Assembly: GCA_002748425.1 (NCBI GenBank)
Contig: PDSJ01000019.1
Span: 1-64,000, forward strand
Direction of reading: 5' to 3'
Length of the DNA: 64,000 nt
DNA from: a candidate division KSB3 bacterium
Lineage (GTDB): Bacteria; Moduliflexota; Moduliflexia; Moduliflexales; Moduliflexaceae
Below the pieces are notes generated by a model. The model did not search any database. It saw only the letters and a program-made list of their open reading frames with translations, and was not told where the DNA came from. Below are positions 17,768 through 27,348 of this stretch, one piece after another. Positions within the stretch are counted from its first letter, which is position 1, and each line of letters begins with the position of its first letter. The translations under genes and the position numbers were made by a program.

Positions 17768-18865
17768 ATGCAGTATAGAAACTATGGAAATTCCGGAACA
17801 GAGGTTTCAGCGCTCGGTTTTGGCGGAATGCGTTTTGAGGATCCGAACGATCATGAGAAATCGGTCGCAACAGTCTTACATGCATTTGACAAGGGGATCA
17901 CGTATTTTGACACCGCACCGAGCTATTGTCATGAACAGTCCGAGATTATCATGGGCAAGGCAATTCTGGAGATGAAAAAACTCGGCCGCCCCTTTTGGAT
18001 TTCGACAAAATCCAATAAAAAGACCGGAGCTGAGCTGCGCCGTGATTTGGAGAAGTCCTTAATGCGTCTGAATGTCGATGTGATCGATTTTTACAACTGC
18101 TGGTACGTCCTAAGCACTGAAGATTGGGCGCTTCGAAAATCAGGCGGCGCAGTGCAGGAGATTCTGAAGGCGAAAGAAGAAGGCTTGATTCGCCACGCTG
18201 TCTTTTCAACGCATCTGCCAGGAGCTGATATTCGCAAGGTGATTGAAGAAGGATATTTTGAAGGAGTCACGCTGGGCTACTCAGCGATTAATTTCCCGTA
18301 TCGGCAGGATGGTGTGAATGCGGCTGCAGAACGCGGTATGGGGGTCGTCGTCATGAATCCTCTGGGCGGTGGAACCATTGTCTCCAATGAGGAAGCCTTC
18401 AATTTTATCAAGGTTCATGAGAGGCAGTCCATATTGGAAGCAGCACTGCATTTTCTGCTTGCACAGCAGGAGATTAGTGTGTCGCTGCTTGGATTCAGAA
18501 ACAGCGCTGATGTCGATAGCGCGGTTGCTGCGCTGGAAAATTACAGACCTTACCGTCCGGAAGAATTCGAACACATGAGACGACGTGTTCAGGGAGAGTT
18601 TAACGATCTTTGTACTTCCTGCATGTATTGCAAAGGCTGCCCCGAAGATATTCCGGTCTGGATGTTGATGGAGACCTGTAATCACTTATTGCTTAAAGGC
18701 GGTGACAATATCCTGAATCGTTTAAAAAATCACTGGGGAACCGATATTTCCGAACTTGAGCGTTGTACCGAATGCAGACAGTGTGAAGCTGCCTGTACCC
18801 AGCACCTTCCGATTCTGGAACGTTTCAAGATGCTGAAAGACGCTGTGGCGCAGCTCGTTTCCTGA
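17768..18865 (+). CDS. Aldo/keto reductase with C-terminal 4Fe-4S domain
   Basis: The 365-aa protein has an AKR barrel in residues 1-270, with LGFGGMRF, catalytic Asp and Tyr in FDTAPSY, Lys in STKSNKK and His in FSTHLPG. A C-terminal ferredoxin-like segment carries two cysteine clusters, CTSCMYCKGCPEDIPV and CTECRQCEAACTQHLPI, typical of the AKR/4Fe-4S fusion family seen in anaerobes. Electron acceptor and substrate are unknown. GGGAGGAG lies just upstream of the ATG. The gene stands alone and ends before a strong hairpin. Confidence 0.9.
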   Translation: MQYRNYGNSGTEVSALGFGGMRFEDPNDHEKSVATVLHAFDKGITYFDTAPSYCHEQSEIIMGKAILEMKKLGRPFWISTKSNKKTGAELRRDLEKSLMRLNVDVIDFYNCWYVLSTEDWALRKSGGAVQEILKAKEEGLIRHAVFSTHLPGADIRKVIEEGYFEGVTLGYSAINFPYRQDGVNAAAERGMGVVVMNPLGGGTIVSNEEAFNFIKVHERQSILEAALHFLLAQQEISVSLLGFRNSADVDSAVAALENYRPYRPEEFEHMRRRVQGEFNDLCTSCMYCKGCPEDIPVWMLMETCNHLLLKGGDNILNRLKNHWGTDISELERCTECRQCEAACTQHLPILERFKMLKDAVAQLVS

Positions 18866-18922
18866 AGATTCCTCCAGGAGCTAACACTATCGCGTTGTAA
18901 AAATTCACCGCTTGTGACCCAT

Positions 18923-18950
18923 GTGAAGCGGAGGGGGAACTCCGCTTCAC
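18923..18950 (+). terminator. Strong hairpin after the aldo/keto reductase gene
   Basis: A perfect 11-bp inverted repeat, GTGAAGCGGAG and CTCCGCTTCAC, encloses a six-base loop GGGGAA and is followed by GGCTTTTCC. It lies between convergent genes and can act on either strand. Confidence 0.65.
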
Positions 18951-19054
18951 GGCTTTTCCTGCGGCTACACATGCTGCTGAAAAATTGCGTGACGGCCTGT
19001 TCGGGCAGTTCTTCTTGATGAGCCCTCAACAGATCAACTGCGGCGTTGCTGCCT

Positions 19055-20332
19055 TTACACGTCGAGCTTCCCGACGATTTTACCGCTCGTGACGATACTG
19101 CCGGGGTAGTCTTCTGCGCTCACGTCCGGACAGATGATGCAGTTGTGTTCGATCGTGACATTCTCGGGCACCATGGCACCTTTACCGAAAATCGAAATAC
19201 CGGTGTGAAGATATCCGGGATACTTTTCGTTCGCGGTGTTTTCGCCGCTCACCCCCACTTTGCAGCCTTTGCCGAACACAACGTCTTTATCACTGACGAC
19301 ATTCTCGATCACAGCGCCCTCTCCGATGATACAGTCGTGCATGATTACAGCATTTTTTAGCACAGCACCTTTTTTGACAATCACGCCGGGAGAGAGAACG
19401 CACTGTTCGACTGTTCCGTCGATGATGCCGCCTCGGGAAACGACCGAATTCGACACTTTGGCATCGCGCAGGAATTTTGTCGGCGGTCGGTCCGCGACAT
19501 GGCGCTCCTCAAGATTCGTCCTGGTTTCCCAGGTGGCGATATCAAGCCCGGAATCAGGTCTCAGCATGTCCATATTAGCGTCCAGATAGGACTGGATCGT
19601 TCCGACGTCTTTCCAGTACCCGTCAAACACGTAGTTATAGACATTCTGTTCGGTGATCATCGCCGGAATGATATTTCCACCGAAATCATGCTTACTGTCG
19701 GGATCCTTGGCGTCAGCCTCCAGCCTGGCGATCAACGTCTCAGCGTCGAAGACGTAGACCCCCATTGAGGCCAGCGTACTTTCAGGCTCTGCCGGTTTTT
19801 CCTGAAAACGGATGATTCGATTTTCTTGATTGATGGTCATGATACCGAAGCGATGGGCTTCCTCAATATCAACTTGCATCGTGGCGATGGTGAGCGCAGC
19901 GCCTTTTCGATTGTGGTATTCGATCATCTTCCAGTAATCCATGTTATAAATATGATCGCCCGATAAAATCAGCACATTTTTCGGTGTGTAGCGTTTGATA
20001 TACCACAGGTTCTGATAAATGGCATCTGCCGTGCCTTTATACCAGTCTGATCTGCTGGTTCCTGTGTAGGGTGGAAGCACTTTGATTTCGTGCTTGCGCC
20101 CGATTAAATCCCAGGGGGCTCCGGTTTTTAAGTGGTCCATCAAGGAACTCGGCCGATATTGCGTCAACACGCCGACGACGTTGATCCCGGCCTGAGCCGC
20201 GTTACTTAACGAGAAATCGATAATACGGTAAATGCCGCCAAAAGGGACTGCCGGTTTCGCCCGTGAACTTGAGAAGATCGTTAAGCGACTGCCTTGTCCC
20301 CCCGCCAGTATCATAGCAATTGTTTCGTTCAT
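19055..20332 (-). CDS. glgC: Glucose-1-phosphate adenylyltransferase
   Basis: GlgC makes ADP-glucose for glycogen synthesis and is usually the regulated step. The 425-aa enzyme has the nucleotidyltransferase loop ILAGGQGSRL, RAKPAVPFGGIYRIIDFSLSN, the G1P-binding GDHIYNMDYWKMI region and a left-handed beta-helix C-terminus (VSRGGIIDGTVEQCVLSPGVIVKKGA). I start at 20332 (AGGAGGAGAG upstream). The ORF-track start 72 codons earlier would overlap ruvB. No other glg gene is in view. Confidence 0.94.
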   Translation of the reverse strand: MNETIAMILAGGQGSRLTIFSSSRAKPAVPFGGIYRIIDFSLSNAAQAGINVVGVLTQYRPSSLMDHLKTGAPWDLIGRKHEIKVLPPYTGTSRSDWYKGTADAIYQNLWYIKRYTPKNVLILSGDHIYNMDYWKMIEYHNRKGAALTIATMQVDIEEAHRFGIMTINQENRIIRFQEKPAEPESTLASMGVYVFDAETLIARLEADAKDPDSKHDFGGNIIPAMITEQNVYNYVFDGYWKDVGTIQSYLDANMDMLRPDSGLDIATWETRTNLEERHVADRPPTKFLRDAKVSNSVVSRGGIIDGTVEQCVLSPGVIVKKGAVLKNAVIMHDCIIGEGAVIENVVSDKDVVFGKGCKVGVSGENTANEKYPGYLHTGISIFGKGAMVPENVTIEHNCIICPDVSAEDYPGSIVTSGKIVGKLDV

Positions 20333-20359
20333 ACTCTCCTCCTTCTGCTTGCCTGCCGG

Positions 20360-20390
20360 GCCTGACAGGTACTGAGCAGCGCTGTCAGGC
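20360..20390 (-). terminator. Hairpin between ruvB and glgC
   Basis: GCCTGACAG and CTGTCAGGC form a 9-bp perfect stem with a 13-base loop, 32 bp after the ruvB stop. There is no T-run on the minus strand, so it may be a weak or Rho-assisted terminator, or a processing site. Confidence 0.4.
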
Positions 20391-20421
20391 GGTCTTAAAA
20401 TTGGGAATGCTCTCGTATGTG

Positions 20422-21468
20422 TTACCACAAATTCCGCTGAACCTGCTCTACGGATTTTCCTCGATGCTGCCCTGCTGGTATGCCAAAATGCTGATAGGCT
20501 GAATTGGTCGCTTTTCGTCCTCGCGGAGTCCGTTCCAGATACCCGCATTGGATCAGAAACGGCTCATACACATCTTCAATGGTGTCTTTTTCTTCGCTGA
20601 TGGCGGCTGCCAGCGTATCCAGACCGACCGGCCCTCCATCGAATTTTTCGATAATCGCCAGTAAGAGGCTGCGATCCATATAATCGAGTCCGCGTTCATC
20701 GACTTCCAGCATTTGCAGTCCCACCTTGGCGACATCAAGGGTGATGACGTTATCCGCCTTAACCTGCGCATAATCGCGGATTCGCCGCAAGAGGCGATTG
20801 GCAATGCGGGGTGTGCCCCGCGAGCGGCGCGCGATTTCAAAAGCGCCTTGCAGTTCAATCTCGATGTCCAAAATTTTTGCCGAGCGGAGCACGATTTTTT
20901 GCAGATCTTCCGGCCGATAAAACTCCAGACGCTGAATAATCCCAAAACGATCGCGTAAAGGCGATGTCAGCAGTCCGACACGGGTCGTCGCACCAACCAT
21001 GGTGAACTGGGGCACATTCAATTTGATCGAACGTGCACTCGGCCCTTGTCCAACGATCAGATCCAACTGAAAATCTTCCATTGCCGGATAGAGGTTCTCT
21101 TCGACCACTCGGTTCATACGATGGATTTCATCGACAAAGAACACGTCTTTGTCGGCAAGATTGGTCAGGATCCCCGACAATTCTCCGGCATGCTCGATCA
21201 CCGGCCCTGAAGTCGTTTTAATGTTGACGTTCAGTTCGTGAGCAATAATATGAGCCAGTGTAGTTTTTCCGAGTCCCGGGGGACCGTAAAACAGCGCGTG
21301 ATCCAGTGCTTCACCACGCTCTTTAGCGGCCTGAATAAAAATTTTCAGGTTCTCTTTGACCTTGTGCTGACCGATATAATCCTCGATCCGTTGAGGACGC
21401 AAGCTTTGTTCAGCGTCGAAATCCCCGGGGGTGGTCTCTGGATTGACTAAACGATTATCAGCTTCCAC
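20422..21468 (-). CDS. ruvB: Holliday junction branch migration ATPase RuvB
   Basis: RuvB is the hexameric AAA+ motor that drives branch migration with RuvA. The 348-aa protein shows Walker A ([15 protein letters not shown]), Walker B (FVDEIHRM), sensor I (GATTRVGLL), the arginine finger region (SPLRDRFGI) and the C-terminal winged-helix domain ending in TPRGRKAT. The start is GTG with GGAGTAG upstream. It is the last gene of yebC-ruvC-ruvA-ruvB. Confidence 0.97.
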   Translation of the reverse strand: MEADNRLVNPETTPGDFDAEQSLRPQRIEDYIGQHKVKENLKIFIQAAKERGEALDHALFYGPPGLGKTTLAHIIAHELNVNIKTTSGPVIEHAGELSGILTNLADKDVFFVDEIHRMNRVVEENLYPAMEDFQLDLIVGQGPSARSIKLNVPQFTMVGATTRVGLLTSPLRDRFGIIQRLEFYRPEDLQKIVLRSAKILDIEIELQGAFEIARRSRGTPRIANRLLRRIRDYAQVKADNVITLDVAKVGLQMLEVDERGLDYMDRSLLLAIIEKFDGGPVGLDTLAAAISEEKDTIEDVYEPFLIQCGYLERTPRGRKATNSAYQHFGIPAGQHRGKSVEQVQRNLW

Positions 21469-21521
21469 AAATGGCTACTCCGCTTTGCTCGTAACGCACA
21501 ACAGCGGGCACATCATGCGCC

Positions 21522-22115
21522 TTACGCCGAGACATATTTCAAGGACAGACGGATGATTTCTTCCAGCGCGCCGTCGCGACCGGCTTCGTTGATGGCCCGC
21601 TTAACAGCTTTTTCGGAGTGGGCCCGTTTGTAGCCCAGATTGAGTAATGCAGACAGGGCATCATCCAGCAGTCCGCCCGCCAGACTGGACAAATCCTGAT
21701 CAGCAGCCTGAGCTGTCGGCACTTTCTCTCTTAACTCCAGAATCATCCGCTCAGCCGTCTTTTTTCCGATCCCTGGAATTGAGTTTAATTTGAGAACATC
21801 GCCAGTCGCGATCGCCATAGTCAGCTCATCGGGTGAAATGCCGGAGAGAATGGCCAGCGAGAGTTTCGGGCCGACCTTCGAGACGCTCAGCAAGAGCTTG
21901 AACAGCTCCTTTTCTTGCATCGTCAGAAAACCGTACAATTCGATCGCATTCTCCCGCGTGGCAGTGAAAATGTGCAGCGCCAGGAGATCGCCAGATTCCG
22001 GAAGCTCGTAAAAGGTCGAGATCGGAATAAAAATTTCGTATCCAACGCCGGAAACGTCAAGAACGATTCGATCGGGATTTTTCACTGCAAGTTGTCCGCG
22101 TAAGCGTGCGATCAT
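21522..22115 (-). CDS. ruvA: Holliday junction DNA-binding subunit RuvA
   Basis: RuvA tetramers hold the four-way junction and load RuvB. The 197-aa protein opens with the OB-fold MIARLRGQLAVKN, has the tandem helix-hairpin-helix region (LSVSKVGPKLSLAILSG and LNSIPGIGKKTAERMILELREKV) and the C-terminal three-helix RuvB-contact domain (DALSALLNLGYKRAHSEKAVKRA). It sits 12 bp after ruvC and 53 bp before ruvB. Confidence 0.96.
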   Translation of the reverse strand: MIARLRGQLAVKNPDRIVLDVSGVGYEIFIPISTFYELPESGDLLALHIFTATRENAIELYGFLTMQEKELFKLLLSVSKVGPKLSLAILSGISPDELTMAIATGDVLKLNSIPGIGKKTAERMILELREKVPTAQAADQDLSSLAGGLLDDALSALLNLGYKRAHSEKAVKRAINEAGRDGALEEIIRLSLKYVSA

Positions 22116-22127
22116 AATATCTGTGTG

Positions 22128-22622
22128 TCAAACGCCCTTTAGCTGGGTGCACATTTTCATTGAGTGATGATGGCAAATCGCGACAGCCAAAGCATCGGCA
22201 GCATCATCAGGCTGAGGAATTTCCTGCAAGCTGAGCAAGACTTTTACCATCTGCTGAACCTGGCTTTTGTCGGCCCGGCCATAACCGACGACTGATTGTT
22301 TGACTTCCAGAGGCGTGTATTCAGCAACGTTCAGCCCGGCCTGAGCAGCAGTCAGAAGAACCGCGCCTCTGGCTTGACCGAGCGTTAAAGAAGATTTCGC
22401 ATTTTTGGCGACAAAAACATCTTCAACGGCAAATTCGTCCGGCTGATAAGTCTGAATCAGCTCTTGCAGACGCGTACTGATTGTCAGAAGGCGTTGGGCA
22501 AGCGGGGTCTTTGGATCTGTTCGGATGACTCCGTACGCAATCGCGATCAGTGTCGCCTCGTGTCTGTCAATAATACCGAAACCACTTTTCAGCGAGCCGG
22601 GATCGATACCGCATACCCGCAT
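22128..22622 (-). CDS. ruvC: Holliday junction endonuclease RuvC
   Basis: RuvC resolves the junction by paired nicks. The 164-aa RNase H-like fold has the four acidic catalytic residues in their usual places: Asp in RVCGIDPGSLKSGFG, Glu in DEFAVEDVFVAKN, and the Asp pair in PDDAADALAVAICH. Its ATG immediately follows the yebC stop (TAAATG), so translation is probably coupled. Confidence 0.96.
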   Translation of the reverse strand: MRVCGIDPGSLKSGFGIIDRHEATLIAIAYGVIRTDPKTPLAQRLLTISTRLQELIQTYQPDEFAVEDVFVAKNAKSSLTLGQARGAVLLTAAQAGLNVAEYTPLEVKQSVVGYGRADKSQVQQMVKVLLSLQEIPQPDDAADALAVAICHHHSMKMCTQLKGV

Positions 22623-23372
22623 TTACTGTTCCAATTGCTCCAGAATGTCTTCCGATATATCGAAGTTCGCGTAGATATTCTGGACGTCGTCCTGGTTTTC
22701 CAGAGCATCCATGAGTTTCAGGACTTTTGGTGCATCTTTTTCACTGAGCTCTACGGTATTTTCGGGAATCCTGCTGATTTCAGCACTTGACATGTCAATG
22801 TCTTTGCCTTCAATCGCGCTGCGGACGTCTTCGAAGGCCGTCAAATCTGTCGTGATCTGATATGTGCCATCTTCGATGCTGAAGTCTTCTGCTCCGGCTT
22901 CGAGAGCAATTTCCATGAGTTCGTCTTCATCCACAGCGTCAGCCTCGATTGTGATAATCCCTTTCGTGTTGAACATCCAGGCCACACAGCCATTGGCGCC
23001 GAGATTACCGCCGTGTTTGCCCATTATGTGGCGGATTTCTGCGACCGTCCGGTTTTTGTTATCCGTCATCGTATCGATCATAATCGCCACGCCAGCCGGG
23101 CCATAGCCTTCATAGGTGATTTCTTCATACGTGACGCCGGGGAGTTCGCCGGTGCCTTTTTTGATGGCGCGATCGATGTTGTCCGCCGGCATATTTGCGG
23201 CCTTTGCAGTCGCCATCGCAGTGCGCAGGCGCGCATTGGCTTCCGGATCGCCGCCGCCCATTCTGGCCGCCACCGTTAATTCTTTAATCAAACGAGTAAA
23301 AATTTTTCCTCGCTGGGCATCCACTTTGGCCTTTTTATGACGGATAGAATGCCATTTTGAATGTCCTGACAT
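22623..23372 (-). CDS. yebC: YebC/PmpR/TACO1-family protein
   Basis: A 249-aa member of the YebC family, known as transcriptional regulators in some bacteria and as translation factors easing proline-rich stalls in others. Family hallmarks: MSGHSKWHSIRHKKAKVDAQRGKIFTRLIKEL, ANMPADNIDRAIKKGTGE, YEGYGPAGVAIMIDTMTDNKNRT and GGNLGANGCVAWMF. It leads the yebC-ruvCAB operon, a widespread arrangement. GAGAGGAG precedes the ATG. Confidence 0.95.
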   Translation of the reverse strand: MSGHSKWHSIRHKKAKVDAQRGKIFTRLIKELTVAARMGGGDPEANARLRTAMATAKAANMPADNIDRAIKKGTGELPGVTYEEITYEGYGPAGVAIMIDTMTDNKNRTVAEIRHIMGKHGGNLGANGCVAWMFNTKGIITIEADAVDEDELMEIALEAGAEDFSIEDGTYQITTDLTAFEDVRSAIEGKDIDMSSAEISRIPENTVELSEKDAPKVLKLMDALENQDDVQNIYANFDISEDILEQLEQ

Positions 23373-23584
23373 AAAACGCTCTCCTCTCTAAAATAAAACG
23401 CTGATTCTTTGATGCTGTTTCAAATAGACATGCGACGATATGTAACAAAAATGTTTTGTAAAACACTCATCAACAGAAGTAAAAGGAAAGTCAAGAATTA
23501 AAAGCGAAAAGTTCTGTTCCCGGGATCGCAAGTGAAGCACGTGAATGACACGCGAGACGAAAAAAGAGAAAAATTATCTAAGTT

Positions 23585-24826
23585 CTATCTCGTGCCCAAA
23601 AGACTCTTGACTGAGATGACTCTGCCCTGCTTTATATATACTCGCGGGACACGTTTTCCGATGAGACAGGTGATTTCGTAGTTGATCGTTTCCAGGGCCG
23701 CTGCCATCATATCTGTGTGAATCATCTCATCTCCCTGCTGCCCCAGCAGGACAACCTCGTCATTGATTTCAACGCCGTCAATATCCGTGACGTCGATCAT
23801 GCACATATCCATGCAGATGCGTCCGATAAGCGGGGCGCGTTGGCCACGCACCAGAACCTGCCACTGTCTGGCCCACAGGCCTCGCCGAAAGCCGTCTGCA
23901 TAGCCCAACGGCAGCGTGGCGACTGTGGTCCGGCGCTGGGTGATAAACTTCCCGCCGTAGCTGACAGCTTCGCCAGAAGGCAGCTCTTTCAGATGCGTGA
24001 TGCGTGCTTTCCACTGCAGTACAGTTTTGAGGCGTACAATTGTACGGTCGACGTCATGAGAAGGATAGAGTCCATACATGCCAATCCCGATGCGCACCAT
24101 ATCGACATGCGTGGTGTTCGGCGGGTCCATCGCAGCGGCGCTATTGCAAAGATAGCGATATTGCGGTCGAAAGCCGGCCTCATGAATCATCGTGAGGCAG
24201 TCCTGAAAGCGGTCGCACTGCTTCTGAGAATACGATCTATCGCGTTCATCTGCTTTGGAAAAGTGGCTGAATACGCCTTGCAACTCAAGCTGTGGAAGGG
24301 CTTTGACAGCATCCAGAAATGCTTGAAGCTGTTCGGGACGGACACCAATGCGTCCCATGCCGGTGTCGATTTTCAGATGAAAGGGCAGCGTCTTGCCGTG
24401 AGATGTCGCACATTCCGCAAAGCGCTGCGCTGATTCGATCGTGAAAATATTCGGGCAAAGATCGTTCGCGATAATGGCCGCTTCCGTGCCCGGTGGCGAG
24501 CTGCCCAGCAGCAAGATCGGCGCGGCAATGCCCTGTCGGCGTAACAGCACTCCCTCTTCAGGCAGTGCAATCGCCAGCCACGAGGCGCCGCTCTCCAGAG
24601 CGGTCTGGGCGATCTCTACGGCCCCGTGCCCGTACGCGTCGGCTTTAAGCACTGCCATGATCAGGGTGCTTGGGGGCAGAATCCGTTGAAATTCGCGAAG
24701 ATTATGCGCGACGCAGTCTAAATCGATCTCCGCCCAGACTGGACGGTGGTTCTGGAAAAAATATGTTTCAATAGTATGATACTGTATAAGAAGAACCACG
24801 CATGTATTGCAATGCTGCCAGCTCAT
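23585..24826 (-). CDS. alr: Alanine racemase
   Basis: PLP enzyme that makes D-alanine for peptidoglycan. The PLP lysine is in VLKADAYGHGA, the phosphate-binding region in VRIGIGMYGLYPS, and the second catalytic site in TLPLGYADGF; RICMDMCMIDVTD is a family signature. The N-terminus is uncertain. The ORF track gives a TTG at 24844; I take the ATG at 24826. Both leave about 25-30 residues before the usual RPVWAEIDLD start, and neither has a good ribosome-binding site. It lies about 30 bp after the glycosidase gene. Confidence 0.92.
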   Translation of the reverse strand: MSWQHCNTCVVLLIQYHTIETYFFQNHRPVWAEIDLDCVAHNLREFQRILPPSTLIMAVLKADAYGHGAVEIAQTALESGASWLAIALPEEGVLLRRQGIAAPILLLGSSPPGTEAAIIANDLCPNIFTIESAQRFAECATSHGKTLPFHLKIDTGMGRIGVRPEQLQAFLDAVKALPQLELQGVFSHFSKADERDRSYSQKQCDRFQDCLTMIHEAGFRPQYRYLCNSAAAMDPPNTTHVDMVRIGIGMYGLYPSHDVDRTIVRLKTVLQWKARITHLKELPSGEAVSYGGKFITQRRTTVATLPLGYADGFRRGLWARQWQVLVRGQRAPLIGRICMDMCMIDVTDIDGVEINDEVVLLGQQGDEMIHTDMMAAALETINYEITCLIGKRVPRVYIKQGRVISVKSLLGTR

Positions 24827-24856
24827 CGTTATCTGTATGCGCAACAGAATGCCTTC

Positions 24857-25759
24857 TTAAGAATTTTTCAGGTACTCATACAGCTCTGAGCCAGACGCCG
24901 GCACGATCTCTCCGGCAGCGTTGAGCTCTGCCTGAATGATCTCATAGCCCGTATAGGCCGGCTGCTCAAGCAGGGTATAATAAAACACGAAATCCGTGTT
25001 GAGCTTGCGTTTCATCTCAGGGATCGCGTTCCGCCACCACCTCAGATGCTTTGAGGGGTTCGAACTGCCGGTTTCCGTGATCATGATCGGATTCTCGGTG
25101 GCCAGGCGGAACTCGGACCAGGAATAGACGATATCTTCCTCAAAATAGATATGTACGCCGCGATAGTCACAGTAGTCATCTGCTCCGGCTAGCGACATTT
25201 GCGCGAAATCCACGAGACCGCTGTATTGTCCGATCGGCGCAGCGGACACAATGTTGACATGCGGAAATTCCCGGCGGATCAGGTCGTGAGCGACTTTCAA
25301 ATAATTCCGGACATACTCGGTGTTTGACATATCATAAAAAATTTCCGGCTCATTTAAAATTTGGAAATAGCGGATGCCCGGATAACGCTGAATCACTGTC
25401 CGTAGCATATCAGGCCAATCACGCTGATCGATGCTGGTGTGGGTATAATCTCCGATGAGACCCAGCACGTTGATACCCGGGGGCGCAGCATACGCTCCGG
25501 CGATGTCATTCGGAAGCCCCAGGGTCGTTCTGATCCAGGTCGCGCCAATCGCCTGCAAGGCCTTCAGCTGAAGAGTGTACAGTCCATTGTAAGGATGGAC
25601 GTTAAAAGCCAAAAAGTCTGTACTGCCGCCTCCGGATGGCCCGGTGGGAGAGGAAGACGAGCAGCCTCCTAACGCCAGGAGACCGCCCGCGGCCAAGCCC
25701 ATGCGCAAGATGTCTCGGCGGGTATATGTCTGTACGGCATTCATCGTCATGTTTGTCAC
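24857..25759 (-). CDS. Tat-exported lipoprotein, glycoside-hydrolase-like (clan A barrel)
   Basis: A 300-aa protein beginning with a twin-arginine signal (TRRDILRMGLAAGGLLALGGC) whose LGGC lipobox predicts a lipid-anchored, folded-state export. A Ser/Gly linker follows, then a TIM-barrel-like domain. YFQILNEPEIFYD has the Asn-Glu of the clan GH-A acid/base, and PIMITETGSSN supplies a Glu in the nucleophile position near the end of the barrel. GH39- or GH5-like families are candidates; the polysaccharide is unknown. Downstream alr may be co-transcribed. Confidence 0.8.
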   Translation of the reverse strand: MTNMTMNAVQTYTRRDILRMGLAAGGLLALGGCSSSSPTGPSGGGSTDFLAFNVHPYNGLYTLQLKALQAIGATWIRTTLGLPNDIAGAYAAPPGINVLGLIGDYTHTSIDQRDWPDMLRTVIQRYPGIRYFQILNEPEIFYDMSNTEYVRNYLKVAHDLIRREFPHVNIVSAAPIGQYSGLVDFAQMSLAGADDYCDYRGVHIYFEEDIVYSWSEFRLATENPIMITETGSSNPSKHLRWWRNAIPEMKRKLNTDFVFYYTLLEQPAYTGYEIIQAELNAAGEIVPASGSELYEYLKNS

Positions 25760-25953
25760 TGTTTAATGTTACAGCTGCGAAGTATTCTGTCTCTGAAACA
25801 TCTCCTGTTTGCATGAAAAAATTCCTTTGTGGCAGATAAAACGGAATATGGAGGAAGGAGCTTGGCAGCCACAACTTACAGAAAGCTTCATCAGGGCCTG
25901 AGACTGAGAGTCAAAGCTCAGTGAAAAATCAAGCCCGGCATTGTACTATCGAT

Positions 25954-25996
25954 GCATGGCGTCTTCCAGGATCAATACGCTTGGAAGACGCCATGC
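25954..25996 (-). terminator. Long hairpin downstream of the hydroxyacid dehydrogenase gene
   Basis: GCATGGCGTCTTCCA and TGGAAGACGCCATGC are perfect 15-bp inverted repeats with a 13-base loop. It begins ten bases after the upstream gene's stop codon. No T-run follows on the minus strand, so it may be a Rho-assisted terminator or an mRNA 3'-end stabiliser. Confidence 0.7.
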
Positions 25997-26006
25997 CGTA
26001 ACGAAA

Positions 26007-26984
26007 TTACTGCGTGTACACATCAGGATTGATACAGCTGGGAGCTTTCTCCCCTTTCAGCATTGCCAGGATATTTTCTGCAGCGATGCGCGCCATGCCT
26101 CCACGAGAGGATTTGGTGGCAGACGCCGTATGCGGAGTGAGGACGACATTGTCCAATTCTGCAAGACCTTCCACCATGAGTGGTTCCTTTTCATACACGT
26201 CCAAACCAGCTCCGGCGATTTCTCCAGTTTGTAGAGCCTGAACCAGTTCTGTTTCATTCACGATTGGCCCGCGCGCCGTATTAATCAGGTAAGCCGTCTT
26301 TTTCATGAGTTGGAACTCTTTTTTGCCAAAGAGATGACGGGTTTCTGGCATTAAGGGGACGTGGATACTGACAAAATCAGACGCTTGCAGCAATTCCTCA
26401 AGCCCGACCTTTCTGGCTCCTAATTCCTTTTCCAGCGTTTCGTTGCAGAACGCATCGCTATAAAGCACTTTCATCCTGAATCCTCTGGATTTCAGAGCCA
26501 TCGCCGTTCCAATCCGTCCTGCCCCGACAATTCCTAATGTCGCGCCCGTGACATCGCCGCCAATGAATTGCATCGGGCCCCAGCCTTTCCATTGTCCCGA
26601 ACGCATCACAGCATCGGACTCGACCATTCGACGCCCTGCTGCAAACAGCAGCGCCCAGGCCATCTCAGCTGTGGCATCAGTGAGTACACCCGGCGTATTG
26701 GACACTGGGATGCCGCGTTTTGTGGCTTCCGGGACATCAATATTGTCGTAACCCACTGCGTAATTTGCAACGCCTTTTATGCCGGCGGCAGCCTCATAGA
26801 CTTCAGCATCAATTCTATCCGTCAACAAGCAAAGTACTGCATCACGCCCTCTGACGTTTTCCAGTAACTCTTGGCGCGTAAGCGGACGGTCGTCAGGATT
26901 GATTTCTACATCACAGGAGGCTTGTAATACCTCAATGCCTTCTTGTGGAATTTGACGAGTCACGTAGACCTTAGGCCTGGCCAT
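26007..26984 (-). CDS. D-2-hydroxyacid dehydrogenase, glyoxylate/hydroxypyruvate reductase type
   Basis: NAD(P)H-dependent 2-ketoacid reductase, 325 aa. The Rossmann loop is LGIVGAGRIGTAMA. The catalytic Arg lies in NTARGPIVNE, the Glu in AGLDVYEKEP, and the His in LTPHTASAT. The family start KVYVTRQIPQEGIEVL and the YAVGYDNIDVPEATKRGIPVSNTPGVLTDATAE stretch match GyaR-type glyoxylate reductases best. Exact substrate uncertain. AAAGGAGAG precedes the ATG. Confidence 0.9.
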   Translation of the reverse strand: MARPKVYVTRQIPQEGIEVLQASCDVEINPDDRPLTRQELLENVRGRDAVLCLLTDRIDAEVYEAAAGIKGVANYAVGYDNIDVPEATKRGIPVSNTPGVLTDATAEMAWALLFAAGRRMVESDAVMRSGQWKGWGPMQFIGGDVTGATLGIVGAGRIGTAMALKSRGFRMKVLYSDAFCNETLEKELGARKVGLEELLQASDFVSIHVPLMPETRHLFGKKEFQLMKKTAYLINTARGPIVNETELVQALQTGEIAGAGLDVYEKEPLMVEGLAELDNVVLTPHTASATKSSRGGMARIAAENILAMLKGEKAPSCINPDVYTQ

Positions 26985-27181
26985 TGCATCTCTCCTTTTT
27001 TCACGAAGTTAGTATAACGCGAAAGCCGTGAATTTATAGAGCATAGCTTTCCAAGATGATCTTCTCTTCATTAGACTCCAGCATTTGCCGAACCGGTCCA
27101 AAAGTCAATAAAAAATTTGAATTTCTTTGGGTGATGGATAGCGAAACAGAACAAAATTCACAAAGTGATCTGTTCATCTGA

Positions 27182-27307
27182 ATGTCCTTCACAAGAGCTC
27201 GAGAGAAACAATGTAAAGTAGCTTATGATGCCTACGTAGAGCAGTTCGAGTCTGGAGAGCGTGCTCTTGAGTTCTTACTGGATGAAACATGCTCGGAGAT
27301 TGTCTGA
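27182..27307 (+). CDS. Possible small protein of 41 aa
   Basis: ATG to TGA reading MSFTRAREKQCKVAYDAYVEQFESGERALEFLLDETCSEIV. The composition is that of a soluble helical protein (charged, alternating with Ala/Leu/Val/Phe) rather than random DNA in an AT-rich gap. There is no evident ribosome-binding site before the ATG and I recognise no family. It lies directly before the promoter of the NlpC/P60 gene. Confidence 0.2.
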   Translation: MSFTRAREKQCKVAYDAYVEQFESGERALEFLLDETCSEIV

Positions 27308-27319
27308 AACTTTTATTTA

Positions 27320-27348
27320 TTGACAGCGCCGCTTTTATGAGGCATACT
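27320..27348 (+). promoter_or_regulatory. Sigma70-like promoter for NlpC/P60 lipoprotein gene
   Basis: TTGACA (27320-27325), a 17-bp spacer, then CATACT (27343-27348), which matches four of six -10 bases. It is about 60 bp before the start codon at 27410. Confidence 0.5.

Noticed and set aside
20333-20548. N-terminal extension of GlgC in the ORF track
   Set aside because: It overlaps ruvB, has no family similarity, and a strong ribosome-binding site marks the ATG at 20332.
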